From the NCBI GenBank assembly GCA_900557045.1, contig USQY01000008.1, positions 1 through 41,319 of the forward strand: a stretch of DNA of 41,319 nucleotides, read 5' to 3'. The position numbers and the translations under genes are program-made. This document shows positions 1 to 7,458 of the stretch, one piece after another. This DNA comes from an uncultured Clostridium sp. (GTDB lineage: Bacteria > Bacillota > Clostridia > TANB77 > CAG-508). How positions within the stretch are numbered: the stretch's first letter is position 1; every line of letters starts with the position of its first letter. Below the pieces are notes generated by a model, which saw nothing but the letters and a program-made list of their open reading frames with translations, had not been told where the DNA came from and searched no databases.

Positions 1-1340
1 GATTTTGCAACAGCCCTATTAATAATTTCTTGTTCTATATCCTCAACTTTTAAATCTAATTTATTAATATATTTGCTCTTCAAATCCTCAATTAATTCGT
101 TAGCATCTTCTTTAAATATTCCAATAACATTATAACATCTTACAATTTCATTTTTAATTTTATTTAAAATATATGCTTTTTCATCTATTTCAATTTTATT
201 ATTTTTTAATAGATTATTGACATATTTAAAATCTGTAAATAAATTTGCAATAGCAACAGGTGTGTTAAAGTCATCATCCATAGCTTGTTTAAACTTGTTT
301 TCTATTTCATCTGCTACTTCATTTGGTACTTCTTTCATTTTAGTGTTTTCTTCAAGAAATTTGTTTATTGCATTTATAGTATTATAAAAATAATATAGAT
401 GCTTTTCAGCCATAGCAAATTCTGATTCTCCTAAATCTATATCAGATGAATAATTTTTTGAAACAATTGCATATCTTATTACTTCTGGATTATATAATTC
501 TAAAGCATGTTTTATTGTTAATGAGTTTCCAAGAGATTTACTCATTTTTTGACCATTTATTTTAATTAATCCATTATGCATCCAATAATTTGCAAGTGGT
601 TTTCCTGTTAAAGCTTCACTTTGTGCAATTTCATTTTCATGATGTGGGAATATTAAATCTTTTCCTCCGCCATGAATATCTATTGTCTCCCCTAAATTAT
701 GCAAAACCATGCATGAACATTCAATATGCCATCCTGGTCTTCCATTTCCCCAAGGTGATTTCCATGAAATTTCTCCTGGTTTTGCAGATTTCCATACTGC
801 AAAATCTAATGGATCTTTTTTCCCTTCTTCAACATCTTTTCTTACACCATTTAATAAGTCTTCTGTATTTATATTTGACAATTTTCCATAATCTTTAAAT
901 TTTTTAACACTATAATATACATCACCTTTTTCAGTTGGATATGCATACCCTTTTTCAATTAATTTGCTTACAAAGTCTATTATATTTTCAATGTTTTCTG
1001 ATGCCTTACATTTTACATCTGGAAAATCTGCCCCAAGTTTTTTGAATACATCTTCAGCTGCTTTAATTCTATCTTCTGAATAATCTAAAGCATTCATATT
1101 TAAAGCATTTGCCCTTGCTATTATTTTGTCATCAACATCTGTATAATTTCTAACATATTTTACTTTATATCCTAAAAATCTTAAATAACAACATACCATA
1201 TCATATGTAACTGATGCTCTTGCATGACCAATATGTGAATCATCATATACTGTAATTCCACATGCATACATTTTTACATTATCCTTTTCTATTGGTACAA
1301 ATTCTTCTTTTTTCTTTGTTAATGAATTGTAAATTTTCAT
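1..1340 (-). CDS. cysS: Cysteinyl-tRNA synthetase (C-terminus cut by window edge)
   Basis: Charges tRNA-Cys with cysteine in the cytoplasm. The frame starts at 1340 with MKIYNSLTKKKEEF and stays open to base 1, so the last residues are outside the window. The class I signature reads YACGITVYDDSHIGHA (HIGH motif, with the zinc-binding Cys just before it). Further on are WHIECSCM and GGKDLIFPHHENE, which carry the other zinc ligands, and the KMSKS loop reads GQKMSKSLGNS. The start is fixed by AGGAGGAAT a few bases upstream. The N-terminus (CGITVYD, RFLGYKVKYVRNYTDVDDKI) resembles the E. coli-type enzyme more than the Bacillus CGPTVYDYIHIGNAR type; this is judged from memory. There is no T-box in the short leader. 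Confidence 0.97.
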   Translation of the reverse strand, partial: MKIYNSLTKKKEEFVPIEKDNVKMYACGITVYDDSHIGHARASVTYDMVCCYLRFLGYKVKYVRNYTDVDDKIIARANALNMNALDYSEDRIKAAEDVFKKLGADFPDVKCKASENIENIIDFVSKLIEKGYAYPTEKGDVYYSVKKFKDYGKLSNINTEDLLNGVRKDVEEGKKDPLDFAVWKSAKPGEISWKSPWGNGRPGWHIECSCMVLHNLGETIDIHGGGKDLIFPHHENEIAQSEALTGKPLANYWMHNGLIKINGQKMSKSLGNSLTIKHALELYNPEVIRYAIVSKNYSSDIDLGESEFAMAEKHLYYFYNTINAINKFLEENTKMKEVPNEVADEIENKFKQAMDDDFNTPVAIANLFTDFKYVNNLLKNNKIEIDEKAYILNKIKNEIVRCYNVIGIFKEDANELIEDLKSKYINKLDLKVEDIEQEIINRAVAK

Positions 1341-1392
1341 TAAGATTCCTCCTTTTTATATTGTTATTTAAGCTTTTAGCTATTTATGTTAC

Positions 1393-1421
1393 ATTATACA
1401 ACATCTCTATATTAAAATCAA
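1393..1421 (-). promoter_or_regulatory. Promoter of cysS
   Basis: On the minus strand TTGATT (1421-1416) and a perfect TATAAT (1398-1393) are 17 bp apart. Transcription would start about 45 bp ahead of the cysS start codon, too close for a T-box leader. The rest of the gap between cysS and ppaC (1341-1652) holds this promoter, the ppaC promoter and the ppaC leader, and no gene. Confidence 0.7.
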
Positions 1422-1526
1422 GACGCTTTCAATTTAGTATCACTACAAATTGCGTTTACTTTACAATTTGCACTTAACTTTTTACTTGACGTACTTTTTC
1501 ACATATCAGTTAGTTTATGTAAACTA

Positions 1527-1555
1527 TTGACTATTTTTCCAAAATATGCTACAAT
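1527..1555 (+). promoter_or_regulatory. Promoter of ppaC
   Basis: TTGACT (1527-1532) and TACAAT (1550-1555) with a 17-bp spacer form a good sigma-A promoter. The transcript would begin near 1562, giving a leader of about 90 nt. Confidence 0.75.
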
Positions 1556-1599
1556 AAAAGAGTCATAACAAAACAAATAAAAAAATATAAATAAACCAA

Positions 1600-1629
1600 A
1601 GGAATGAAAAACAAAAGATTTTCATTCTT
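1600..1629 (+). other. Hairpin in the ppaC leader
   Basis: GAATGAAAA (1602-1610) pairs with TTTTCATTC (1619-1627) across an 8-nt loop; one G-U and one A-U pair extend it to 1600/1629. It lies about 10 nt before the ribosome binding site and is not followed by a U-run, so it is not a simple terminator. It may stabilise the mRNA or affect translation; this is inference. Confidence 0.4.
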
Positions 1630-1652
1630 CTTAAATTAAAGGAGAGATTAAA

Positions 1653-2585
1653 ATGGAAAATATAATGAACAAAACTTATGTATTTGGACATAAAAATCCA
1701 GACACAGACTCAATTATGTCATCTATGGTAATGGCTAATTTAGAAAATCAATTAGGAAATAAGGCAGTTGCAGTTCGCCTTGGAAATATAAACAAAGAAA
1801 CAGAATATGTTTTCAAATATTTAGGAATTGAAGAACCAGAATTTATATCAGATATTGAAGATGGTCAAAATGTAATATTAGTAGACCACAATGAATCAAC
1901 ACAAAGTGCTAATAACTTAGCAAATGCTAATATTCAAAAAGTTGTAGACCACCACACAATGAATTTTATTGCTCCATATCAATTATATTATAGAGCTGAA
2001 CCTGTTGGATGTACAGCAACTGTATTATATAAAATGTACAAAGAATATGATGTAGAAATTACAAAAAATATTGCAACAATGATGCTTAGTGCTATTATTT
2101 CAGACACATTATTATTCAAATCACCAACATGTACTCCTGAAGATAAAGCAATAGCTGAAAAATTAGCTAAAATTGCTGATGTTGATTGTGAAATTTATGG
2201 TACAGCTTTATTAAAAGCAGGAACAGATTTAAGTGATTATACACCAGAACAAGTTATTAATATAGATAGTAAATTATTTGAAAAAGGTGGAAAAAAATTT
2301 AAAATTGCTCAAGTAAACACTGCAGATTTAGACAGTGTATTTAAAAATAAAGTATATTTTGAAGCTGCCATTAGCAATGAAATTAAAAATGAAAACTTAG
2401 ATTTATATGTATTTGCTGCTACAGATATTCTAAATTCTAATTCTAAAATCATTTCTTTAGGAAATGATTCAGGAATAGTTGAAAAAGCTTATGGTGTTAC
2501 TCTTAACGACAACACAGCTTTATTGGAAAATGTTGTTTCTAGAAAGAAACAAATGTTACCTAAAATATTAGAAAACTTAGATTAA
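1653..2585 (+). CDS. ppaC: Manganese-dependent inorganic pyrophosphatase (family II)
   Basis: Hydrolyses pyrophosphate to phosphate in the cytoplasm, pulling biosynthetic reactions forward. The 310-residue protein has the DHH phosphoesterase fold. Metal ligands are visible in GHKNPDTDS (H13, D17, D19), VDHNE (D78), VDHHT (D99, H100) and ISDT (D151). The C-terminal DHHA2 domain ends with the typical substrate-binding SRKKQ (VVSRKKQMLP). Length fits the family. The start follows AAAGGAGAG with good spacing; a second Met at residue 5 is also possible. It is a single-gene transcript with its own promoter and a terminator at 2623-2669. Confidence 0.97.
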   Translation: MENIMNKTYVFGHKNPDTDSIMSSMVMANLENQLGNKAVAVRLGNINKETEYVFKYLGIEEPEFISDIEDGQNVILVDHNESTQSANNLANANIQKVVDHHTMNFIAPYQLYYRAEPVGCTATVLYKMYKEYDVEITKNIATMMLSAIISDTLLFKSPTCTPEDKAIAEKLAKIADVDCEIYGTALLKAGTDLSDYTPEQVINIDSKLFEKGGKKFKIAQVNTADLDSVFKNKVYFEAAISNEIKNENLDLYVFAATDILNSNSKIISLGNDSGIVEKAYGVTLNDNTALLENVVSRKKQMLPKILENLD

Positions 2586-2622
2586 TTATAAATTATAATA
2601 TTTACTTATATATTTTTTCTAT

Positions 2623-2669
2623 AAAAATGTGTAGTTTGATATATCCAACTTTATCAAACTACACTTTTT
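2623..2669. terminator. Bidirectional terminator between ppaC and the acyl-CoA ligase gene
   Basis: GTGTAGTTTGATA (2629-2641) pairs perfectly over 13 bp with TATCAAACTACAC (2652-2664). The stem is flanked by an A-run on the left and TTTTT on the right, so it can end the plus-strand ppaC transcript and the convergent minus-strand transcript. Confidence 0.9.
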
Positions 2670-2745
2670 ATATTATTTTTTTAATATTCATTAATATATT
2701 ATTCAATTTCTATTTTTCCAATTATTGCTTTTACATTTTGTTATA

Positions 2746-4524
2746 CTAATTATCATTACCTATCTTTTTCATTTCCTCAAATCTCTTGACTTTCGCAGTT
2801 GTAGTTTTAATCATTGGCTCATCTGTAATAATCAAGTTTTTAATATGTTTATAATTAGTTAATCCATTATTAATTTCTTTAATATCATTCCAAATAATAT
2901 TATATAACTCATCTTCACTAATTTTGCCAAATTTTTGCTCAACAAATTTTTCATCATAAACTATTTTTACAGAAACCACTAAATCATCATCTTTAGGCAT
3001 TCCAAATACCATGCTTTCTGCTACATAAGGTAAATTATTTATTAAAACTTCTAATTCCTCTGGATACACATTTTTTCCATTTTTTAAAACTATAACATTT
3101 TTCTTTCTACCAGTTATAAAAATAAACCCATCTTTATCAATATATCCTAAATCTCCTGTATGAAACCAACCATTTTCTAAAACTTCCTTAGTAGCTTCTT
3201 CATTATCATAATACCCTAACATTACATTTGGTCCCTTTGCAACTAATTCACCTATTCCATCTTCATTTGGGTTATCTATTCTTATCTCAATATCTTCTAA
3301 TGCTAAGCCTATAGAACCATATTTAATTGCCTTTATATTTTCTGCACTTAATACTGGAGATGTTTCTGTTAAACCATATCCTTGAACAGTTAAAATCCCC
3401 ATATCATTAAATCCTTGTGCTACTTTCTTATCTATTGCAGATGCACCACTTATTATAAATCTTAAATTTCCACCTAAATTATTTATAATTTCTTTGAAAA
3501 GTTTTCTTCTAATATCAATACCAAATTTTAATAAAAATCTACTTATTTTTATAGCTTTTTCAACAGTTTTAGTTTTCCCTTGTTTTTCAATTTGTAACAT
3601 TATTTTTTTATACATTGATTCTATCAATAATGGTACACAAACAAAAACAGAAACTTTATATTCTTTCAAATTTTCTTGTATATGCCTTAATCCATCACAA
3701 AATACATTAGTTGCACCAAATGATAGGAAAAACAATAACCCAGTTGAACCAAATGTATGATGAAATGGTAAAAAAGCCATATTCACATCTGTAGGATACA
3801 TTTTTTCAACGCATTGCATACTATATATATTACTTGCTATATTATAATGTGAAAGCATTACTGCTTTTGATAATGAAGTTGTTCCTGATGTATAAATTAT
3901 TGTTGCCATTTTTTTATTATCTATTTCTAAATCTAAATAACTTGTATTACCCTTTTCTAATTCTTCTTTTCCAATTTTTTTCACTTCATCTAAAGTTTTA
4001 AATTTTTCATATTTAGACTTTTCCATACAAATTGCATCTTTTAAGCTTGTTGATTTATTTTCTAAAAATTTATTAATTGAATATTCATAAGATTTATCAA
4101 ACACTATTAAATCAGCCTTACTTCTTAATAATAAAGACTCAATTTCATTTTCTGGAAGTCCTTTATCTAATGGAATTATTACACCTAATCCATTAATAAC
4201 AGAATAATAAGTAATAGCCCATTCATAACTATTTTTTCCTATTACTGCTACCCTTTTATTTGTATATCCTAATTTTTGTAATCCCGCTCCTAATTGATTT
4301 ATATCATTTTGAAAATCAGTATATGTTATATTTTGATAAGTTACTTCTTTTGATTTCTTCTCTTCAGATTTATGTTTTACTATAAAAGCAACATTATTAG
4401 GATATAGTTTTACTGAGTTCGAGATTATATCTCTTATATTTTCAAACCTTGTTGAATTATATAATATTTTACTTTTTTTAGATTTTGTAATTCTGTTTTT
4501 CATCACATTATTTTTTTCATTCAT
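2746..4524 (-). CDS. AMP-forming long-chain acyl-CoA synthetase (paralogue 1)
   Basis: Activates a carboxylic acid, probably a long-chain fatty acid, as acyl-AMP and then the CoA thioester. The 592-residue ANL-superfamily protein shows the P-loop YTSGTTSLSK (211-220), GYGLTETSP (382-390), HTGDLGYID (455-463), the hinge TGRKKNVIV (471-479) and the C-terminal catalytic lysine in MIKTTTAK (K573). The usual P-loop is TSGTTGxPK; here Gly is Ser and Pro is Ser, as in the paralogue at 19664-21529. No carrier-protein or transmembrane domain is seen. A ribosome site AAGGAG lies 13 nt upstream. Substrate is not decidable from sequence. Confidence 0.9.
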   Translation of the reverse strand: MNEKNNVMKNRITKSKKSKILYNSTRFENIRDIISNSVKLYPNNVAFIVKHKSEEKKSKEVTYQNITYTDFQNDINQLGAGLQKLGYTNKRVAVIGKNSYEWAITYYSVINGLGVIIPLDKGLPENEIESLLLRSKADLIVFDKSYEYSINKFLENKSTSLKDAICMEKSKYEKFKTLDEVKKIGKEELEKGNTSYLDLEIDNKKMATIIYTSGTTSLSKAVMLSHYNIASNIYSMQCVEKMYPTDVNMAFLPFHHTFGSTGLLFFLSFGATNVFCDGLRHIQENLKEYKVSVFVCVPLLIESMYKKIMLQIEKQGKTKTVEKAIKISRFLLKFGIDIRRKLFKEIINNLGGNLRFIISGASAIDKKVAQGFNDMGILTVQGYGLTETSPVLSAENIKAIKYGSIGLALEDIEIRIDNPNEDGIGELVAKGPNVMLGYYDNEEATKEVLENGWFHTGDLGYIDKDGFIFITGRKKNVIVLKNGKNVYPEELEVLINNLPYVAESMVFGMPKDDDLVVSVKIVYDEKFVEQKFGKISEDELYNIIWNDIKEINNGLTNYKHIKNLIITDEPMIKTTTAKVKRFEEMKKIGNDN

Positions 4525-4556
4525 ATTAATTATAAATCTCCTTTTGTTTAATATAT

Positions 4557-4579
4557 TGAGATTATCTCATATTATTATA
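4557..4579 (-). promoter_or_regulatory. Putative -10 and palindrome ahead of acyl-CoA ligase 1
   Basis: On the minus strand TATAAT (4579-4574) is followed by the 13-bp palindrome TGAGAT-T-ATCTCA (4569-4557), which would cover the transcription start. No good -35 is seen. A repressor operator is possible but unproven. Confidence 0.35.
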
Positions 4580-4628
4580 ATTTTAACAAGTAATTAGACT
4601 AATTGTTCGAAAGGCCTATTGGAGATTT

Positions 4629-5636
4629 TTAAACTATATACACTATCGTATTATCAGCAAAATACTTTCCAAGAATTTCTTTAAAAAATTTTTCTCCTTC
4701 TTCCTTAACTTCTTTTCTATACATATATTTTCCCCTTCCACGCACTGTCATAATATCTTTATTATACAGATTAATAGAATTAGGAAAAGCCTCTTCATTT
4801 ATAACTTTATGAATATAACTATATGTCATAAAAATAATTTCAAAAAATACATCTTTTTTTACTTCATCGCTTAAATTATCATATAAATATTTAACTAATT
4901 CTTCATATTTTTCTCTCCAATTTTCTACTAATACGACTGGTGCAATTAGAATTCCAACTGGATACCCTGCCTTTTTTAATTTGTTAATTGCTTCTACCCT
5001 ATTTTTTAATGGTGAAGTTCCTATTTCAATTTCACGTATTATTTCTTGTGGATTTACACTCATTCTTACTATAATTTTTCCTTTATGATTTAAATTTAAA
5101 ATCGGATCAACCATATCAAATTTTGTTGGAAAAGTTATTTTTCCCTTTTCTGCTTTTTCGACGAAATTTTCTATTGTCCAAACTAAGTTTCCAGTTATTG
5201 TATTTTCTAATACTAAATCACTATTACTTCCTATTTCAAAAACTAATTCTCTTTCAGATTTATTTGCAGTTTTAATAATTTTTTCTAACATCTCTTCTCT
5301 ATTCACAAATAATCTTAAATATGAGCATTTATTAAAGTTACAAACTAAATAACAATATAAACACATAGCTATACAACCTGATGATGTATATGGAACTAAA
5401 TAATCTGATATTTTATGGTTTTCAACAAATTTATGTGTTTTTCGAACCCCTAATATTATATTTTGTTTCATATTTCTAAATTCAGAATTTTCTTTTTTGC
5501 GCATTTCTTCTATATTATTATGATTTTCTATTTCTATACATGGAACATTATTATCTTTATACTGTTTTAACAATTTTTTGCCTAATTCATATTGTTCAAC
5601 ATCTTTTTCATAAAATACTTGTTTTGGTAAAAACAT
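4629..5636 (-). CDS. Spore photoproduct lyase family radical SAM protein lacking the H-donor Cys
   Basis: Spore photoproduct lyase reverses the thymine photodimer made in UV-irradiated spore DNA. The 335-residue protein matches SPL along its length: SSGCIAMCLYCYL supplies the 4Fe-4S ligands C88, C92 and C95 with flanking Tyr, followed by EIGSNSDLVLENT, TGNLVWTIE, TKFDMVDP and GTSPLKNRVEA. The start at 5636 is chosen because AAGGAGGAAA lies 7 nt upstream; the frame stays open further up but without a ribosome site. Oddity: B. subtilis SPL donates hydrogen from Cys141, 44 residues after the last cluster Cys. Here the matching residue is Ser137, and no Cys occurs after residue 104. It may be a diverged SPL or an SPL-like enzyme with another substrate. 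Confidence 0.88.
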   Translation of the reverse strand: MFLPKQVFYEKDVEQYELGKKLLKQYKDNNVPCIEIENHNNIEEMRKKENSEFRNMKQNIILGVRKTHKFVENHKISDYLVPYTSSGCIAMCLYCYLVCNFNKCSYLRLFVNREEMLEKIIKTANKSERELVFEIGSNSDLVLENTITGNLVWTIENFVEKAEKGKITFPTKFDMVDPILNLNHKGKIIVRMSVNPQEIIREIEIGTSPLKNRVEAINKLKKAGYPVGILIAPVVLVENWREKYEELVKYLYDNLSDEVKKDVFFEIIFMTYSYIHKVINEEAFPNSINLYNKDIMTVRGRGKYMYRKEVKEEGEKFFKEILGKYFADNTIVYIV

Positions 5637-5868
5637 ATTTTTTCCTCCTTTTATAATATATTTTTTCCTTTTAAAAATTAAATTATTCAAATAAGAAAAA
5701 GCATATATTTTAAAAGCAAACATAAGGTATTGATTTTTAATGATTTCATTGACATTTATTGATTTTTCAATAAAAATCATTTACCTTTTCTTCTTTTACT
5801 AAACAATGTAGCAAAATAAAAAAAATATCATATTATGTATTATACATTAAAAAAAGGAGGAAAAAGTA
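5637..5868. other. Divergent spacer between the SPL-like gene and cotJA
   Basis: Very AT-rich and non-coding. It contains a dyad TGATTTTT-CAAT-AAAAATCA (5760-5779) and an earlier copy of TTGATTTTT at 5730-5738. Near cotJA, TATACATT (5841-5848) resembles a sigma-E -10 element (CATACAnT), but no -35 was found at the right distance. Both flanking genes would be expected to be sporulation controlled, so the promoters probably lie here. Confidence 0.4.
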
Positions 5869-6234
5869 ATGTATAGTAGAAGATGTAATAAATGTTGTTG
5901 TAAAGCAGGAAATGCTTGTAATAACAACAATTTGAATATTTCTGAAGATGTATTAGAAAATACTTGTGATGATTATGCTACATTATCTAATTTTGATGAA
6001 GATGAATGTGGTTGTGGATTTAATCAAGGAATGCAAGTATTCCCAGATAATGCTGTTTTAGCTCAAAGCTATGTTCCATTTCAATTTATGGATAAAACAT
6101 TTAAGCCTTGTGTTGGATTAAAAATGGGAACTATATTCCCTGAATTAGTAAGTCCTTATGTTCCTTGTCAAAGTATTGAAGAAATTGAATTTATAAAGGC
6201 TACTAATGAAATTGGAAAGGGGTGTAATTATTAA
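5869..6234 (+). CDS. cotJA: Spore coat-associated protein CotJA with Cys-rich N-terminal extension
   Basis: Component of the CotJ complex of the spore coat. The C-terminal two thirds carry the CotJA signature: LAQSYVPFQFMDKTF, GLKMGTIFPELVSPY. At 121 residues it is about 40 longer than B. subtilis CotJA. The extra part is an N-terminal stretch starting MYSRRCNKCCCKAG and including ECGCGF, giving eight Cys before the conserved domain. The start follows AAAAAGGAGG with normal spacing. First gene of cotJA-cotJB-cotJC; its stop overlaps the cotJB start (TAATG). Mother-cell (sigma-E) expression is expected from B. subtilis. Confidence 0.93.
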   Translation: MYSRRCNKCCCKAGNACNNNNLNISEDVLENTCDDYATLSNFDEDECGCGFNQGMQVFPDNAVLAQSYVPFQFMDKTFKPCVGLKMGTIFPELVSPYVPCQSIEEIEFIKATNEIGKGCNY

Positions 6235-6599
6235 TGGACTGTAAAGACTGTAATGAAATCTGCTCATGTGGTTGTGGAAACAAAAAACCTCAATGTGCAT
6301 GTACTTGTAAATATGAATTTGATTTAAAAAATTGTAATAATACAGTAACTGAGCCTACTAGAGAAGAATTATTAGAGCAATTAAAATGCTATAGATTTGC
6401 TATAATTGAACTTGGTTTATATTTGGATACTCATCCAGATGATGAAAAAGCTCTTTGCTTGCATAATGAATATACTAAAAGATTTAAAGTATTAGAAGAT
6501 CAATATCAAAGAATGTATGGACCATTAAGTATAATGTTCCCTTGTAGAAAATGGAGATGGCTAGAAGAACCTTGGCCTTGGGAAGGAGAGTGTAATTAA
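6234..6599 (+). CDS. cotJB: Spore coat protein CotJB with Cys-rich N-terminus
   Basis: Partner of CotJA and CotJC in the spore coat. The conserved domain is clear: REELLEQLKCYRFAIIELGL, YLDTHPDDEKAL, YQRMYGPLS and the terminal WRWLEEPWPWEGE. The first 33 residues are an extension with nine Cys, including CSCGCG and CACTC, which B. subtilis CotJB lacks. It overlaps cotJA by one base (TAATG), so translation is probably coupled, and ends one base before cotJC starts. Confidence 0.94.
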   Translation: MDCKDCNEICSCGCGNKKPQCACTCKYEFDLKNCNNTVTEPTREELLEQLKCYRFAIIELGLYLDTHPDDEKALCLHNEYTKRFKVLEDQYQRMYGPLSIMFPCRKWRWLEEPWPWEGECN

Positions 6600-6600
6600 T

Positions 6601-7398
6601 ATGTGGACTTATAATAAAGTATTAGAATATCCTATAAAAATTAAATGTAAAAATCCTCAATTAGCTAAGTTTATAATTAGTCAATATGGTGGTCCTGATG
6701 GTGAACTTGCAGCTTCACTTAGATATTTATCTCAGAGATTTGGTATGCCTGATGAAAAAGCTAAAGCTATTTTAAATGATATAGGTACAGAAGAATTAGC
6801 CCATTTAGAAATGGTTGGAACTATAGTTCACCAATTAACAGATGGAGTATGCCCTGAAGAATTGAAAAGGGCTGGTTTAGGTGATTATTATACAGACCAT
6901 GGTTGGGGTGTATATCCACAATCAGCATCAGGAATGCCATTTACAGCATCAGTTTTAGCTGTAAAAGGTGACCCAATAGCAGATTTACAAGAAGATTTAG
7001 CCGCAGAGCAAAAAGCAAGAGCAACTTATGAGAAATTAATAGATTTATGTGCTGATAGCCCAGATGTAATTGATCCACTTCGTTTCTTAAGAGAAAGAGA
7101 AGTTGTTCACTTCCAAAGATTTGGTGAAGCTTTAAGAAATGTTCAAGATAAATTAGCTCAAAAGAAATTTTATACTGCAAATAAATTCTGTGATAATGAT
7201 CCTTGCAAATGTATGAAAAGTGAAGTTTTAGACGAGTCTGAAAACAATTGTGGTTGTAATAATTTATTAAGTACAAATGCAAATTGTGGTTGTAATATGA
7301 TGAATAATATGAATACAATTAACACTATGACTAATATGAATACTAATGTTTTAAATACTAACTCTATGAATTCTAATTGCAGTTGCAATATGAATTAA
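6601..7398 (+). CDS. cotJC: Spore coat manganese catalase-like protein CotJC with Cys/Asn/Met-rich tail
   Basis: A dimanganese catalase-fold protein of the spore coat. The ferritin-like core shows the metal-ligand helices: GELAASLRYL, GTEELAHLEMV and REREVVHFQRFGEA. The core (about 190 residues) equals the whole B. subtilis protein. The extra 75 residues form a low-complexity tail rich in Asn, Met and Thr, with nine Cys in CKC, NCGCN (twice) and NCSCN repeats. AAGGAG of its ribosome site lies inside the end of cotJB. Last gene of the operon; a terminator follows at 7406-7447. Catalase activity is likely but not shown by sequence alone. Confidence 0.94.
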   Translation: MWTYNKVLEYPIKIKCKNPQLAKFIISQYGGPDGELAASLRYLSQRFGMPDEKAKAILNDIGTEELAHLEMVGTIVHQLTDGVCPEELKRAGLGDYYTDHGWGVYPQSASGMPFTASVLAVKGDPIADLQEDLAAEQKARATYEKLIDLCADSPDVIDPLRFLREREVVHFQRFGEALRNVQDKLAQKKFYTANKFCDNDPCKCMKSEVLDESENNCGCNNLLSTNANCGCNMMNNMNTINTMTNMNTNVLNTNSMNSNCSCNMN

Positions 7399-7405
7399 TC
7401 AAAAT

Positions 7406-7447
7406 AAAAAAGTTGGAAAAGATACCTACTTCTGTTCCAACTTTTTT
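7406..7447. terminator. Bidirectional terminator between cotJC and the LTA-synthase-like gene
   Basis: AAAAAAGTTGGAA (7406-7418) pairs with TTCCAACTTTTTT (7435-7447) over a 16-nt loop. A- and T-runs at either end let it serve both convergent transcripts. Confidence 0.88.
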
Positions 7448-7458
7448 ATTTAATATAA

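Noticed and set aside
590..898. Plus-strand open frames within cysS
   Set aside because: They are antisense to a conserved synthetase frame, have no ribosome sites and show low-complexity composition.
1341..1421. T-box riboswitch before cysS
   Set aside because: The promoter lies only about 50 bp upstream of the start codon.
5637..5780. 48-residue N-terminal extension of the SPL-like protein
   Set aside because: The ATG at 5636 has a near-perfect ribosome site, and the extension is AT-rich filler without similarity to SPL.
6941..7388. Minus-strand open frames opposite cotJC
   Set aside because: They are mirror frames of the conserved CotJC core and its Asn/Cys repeat tail, without initiation signals.
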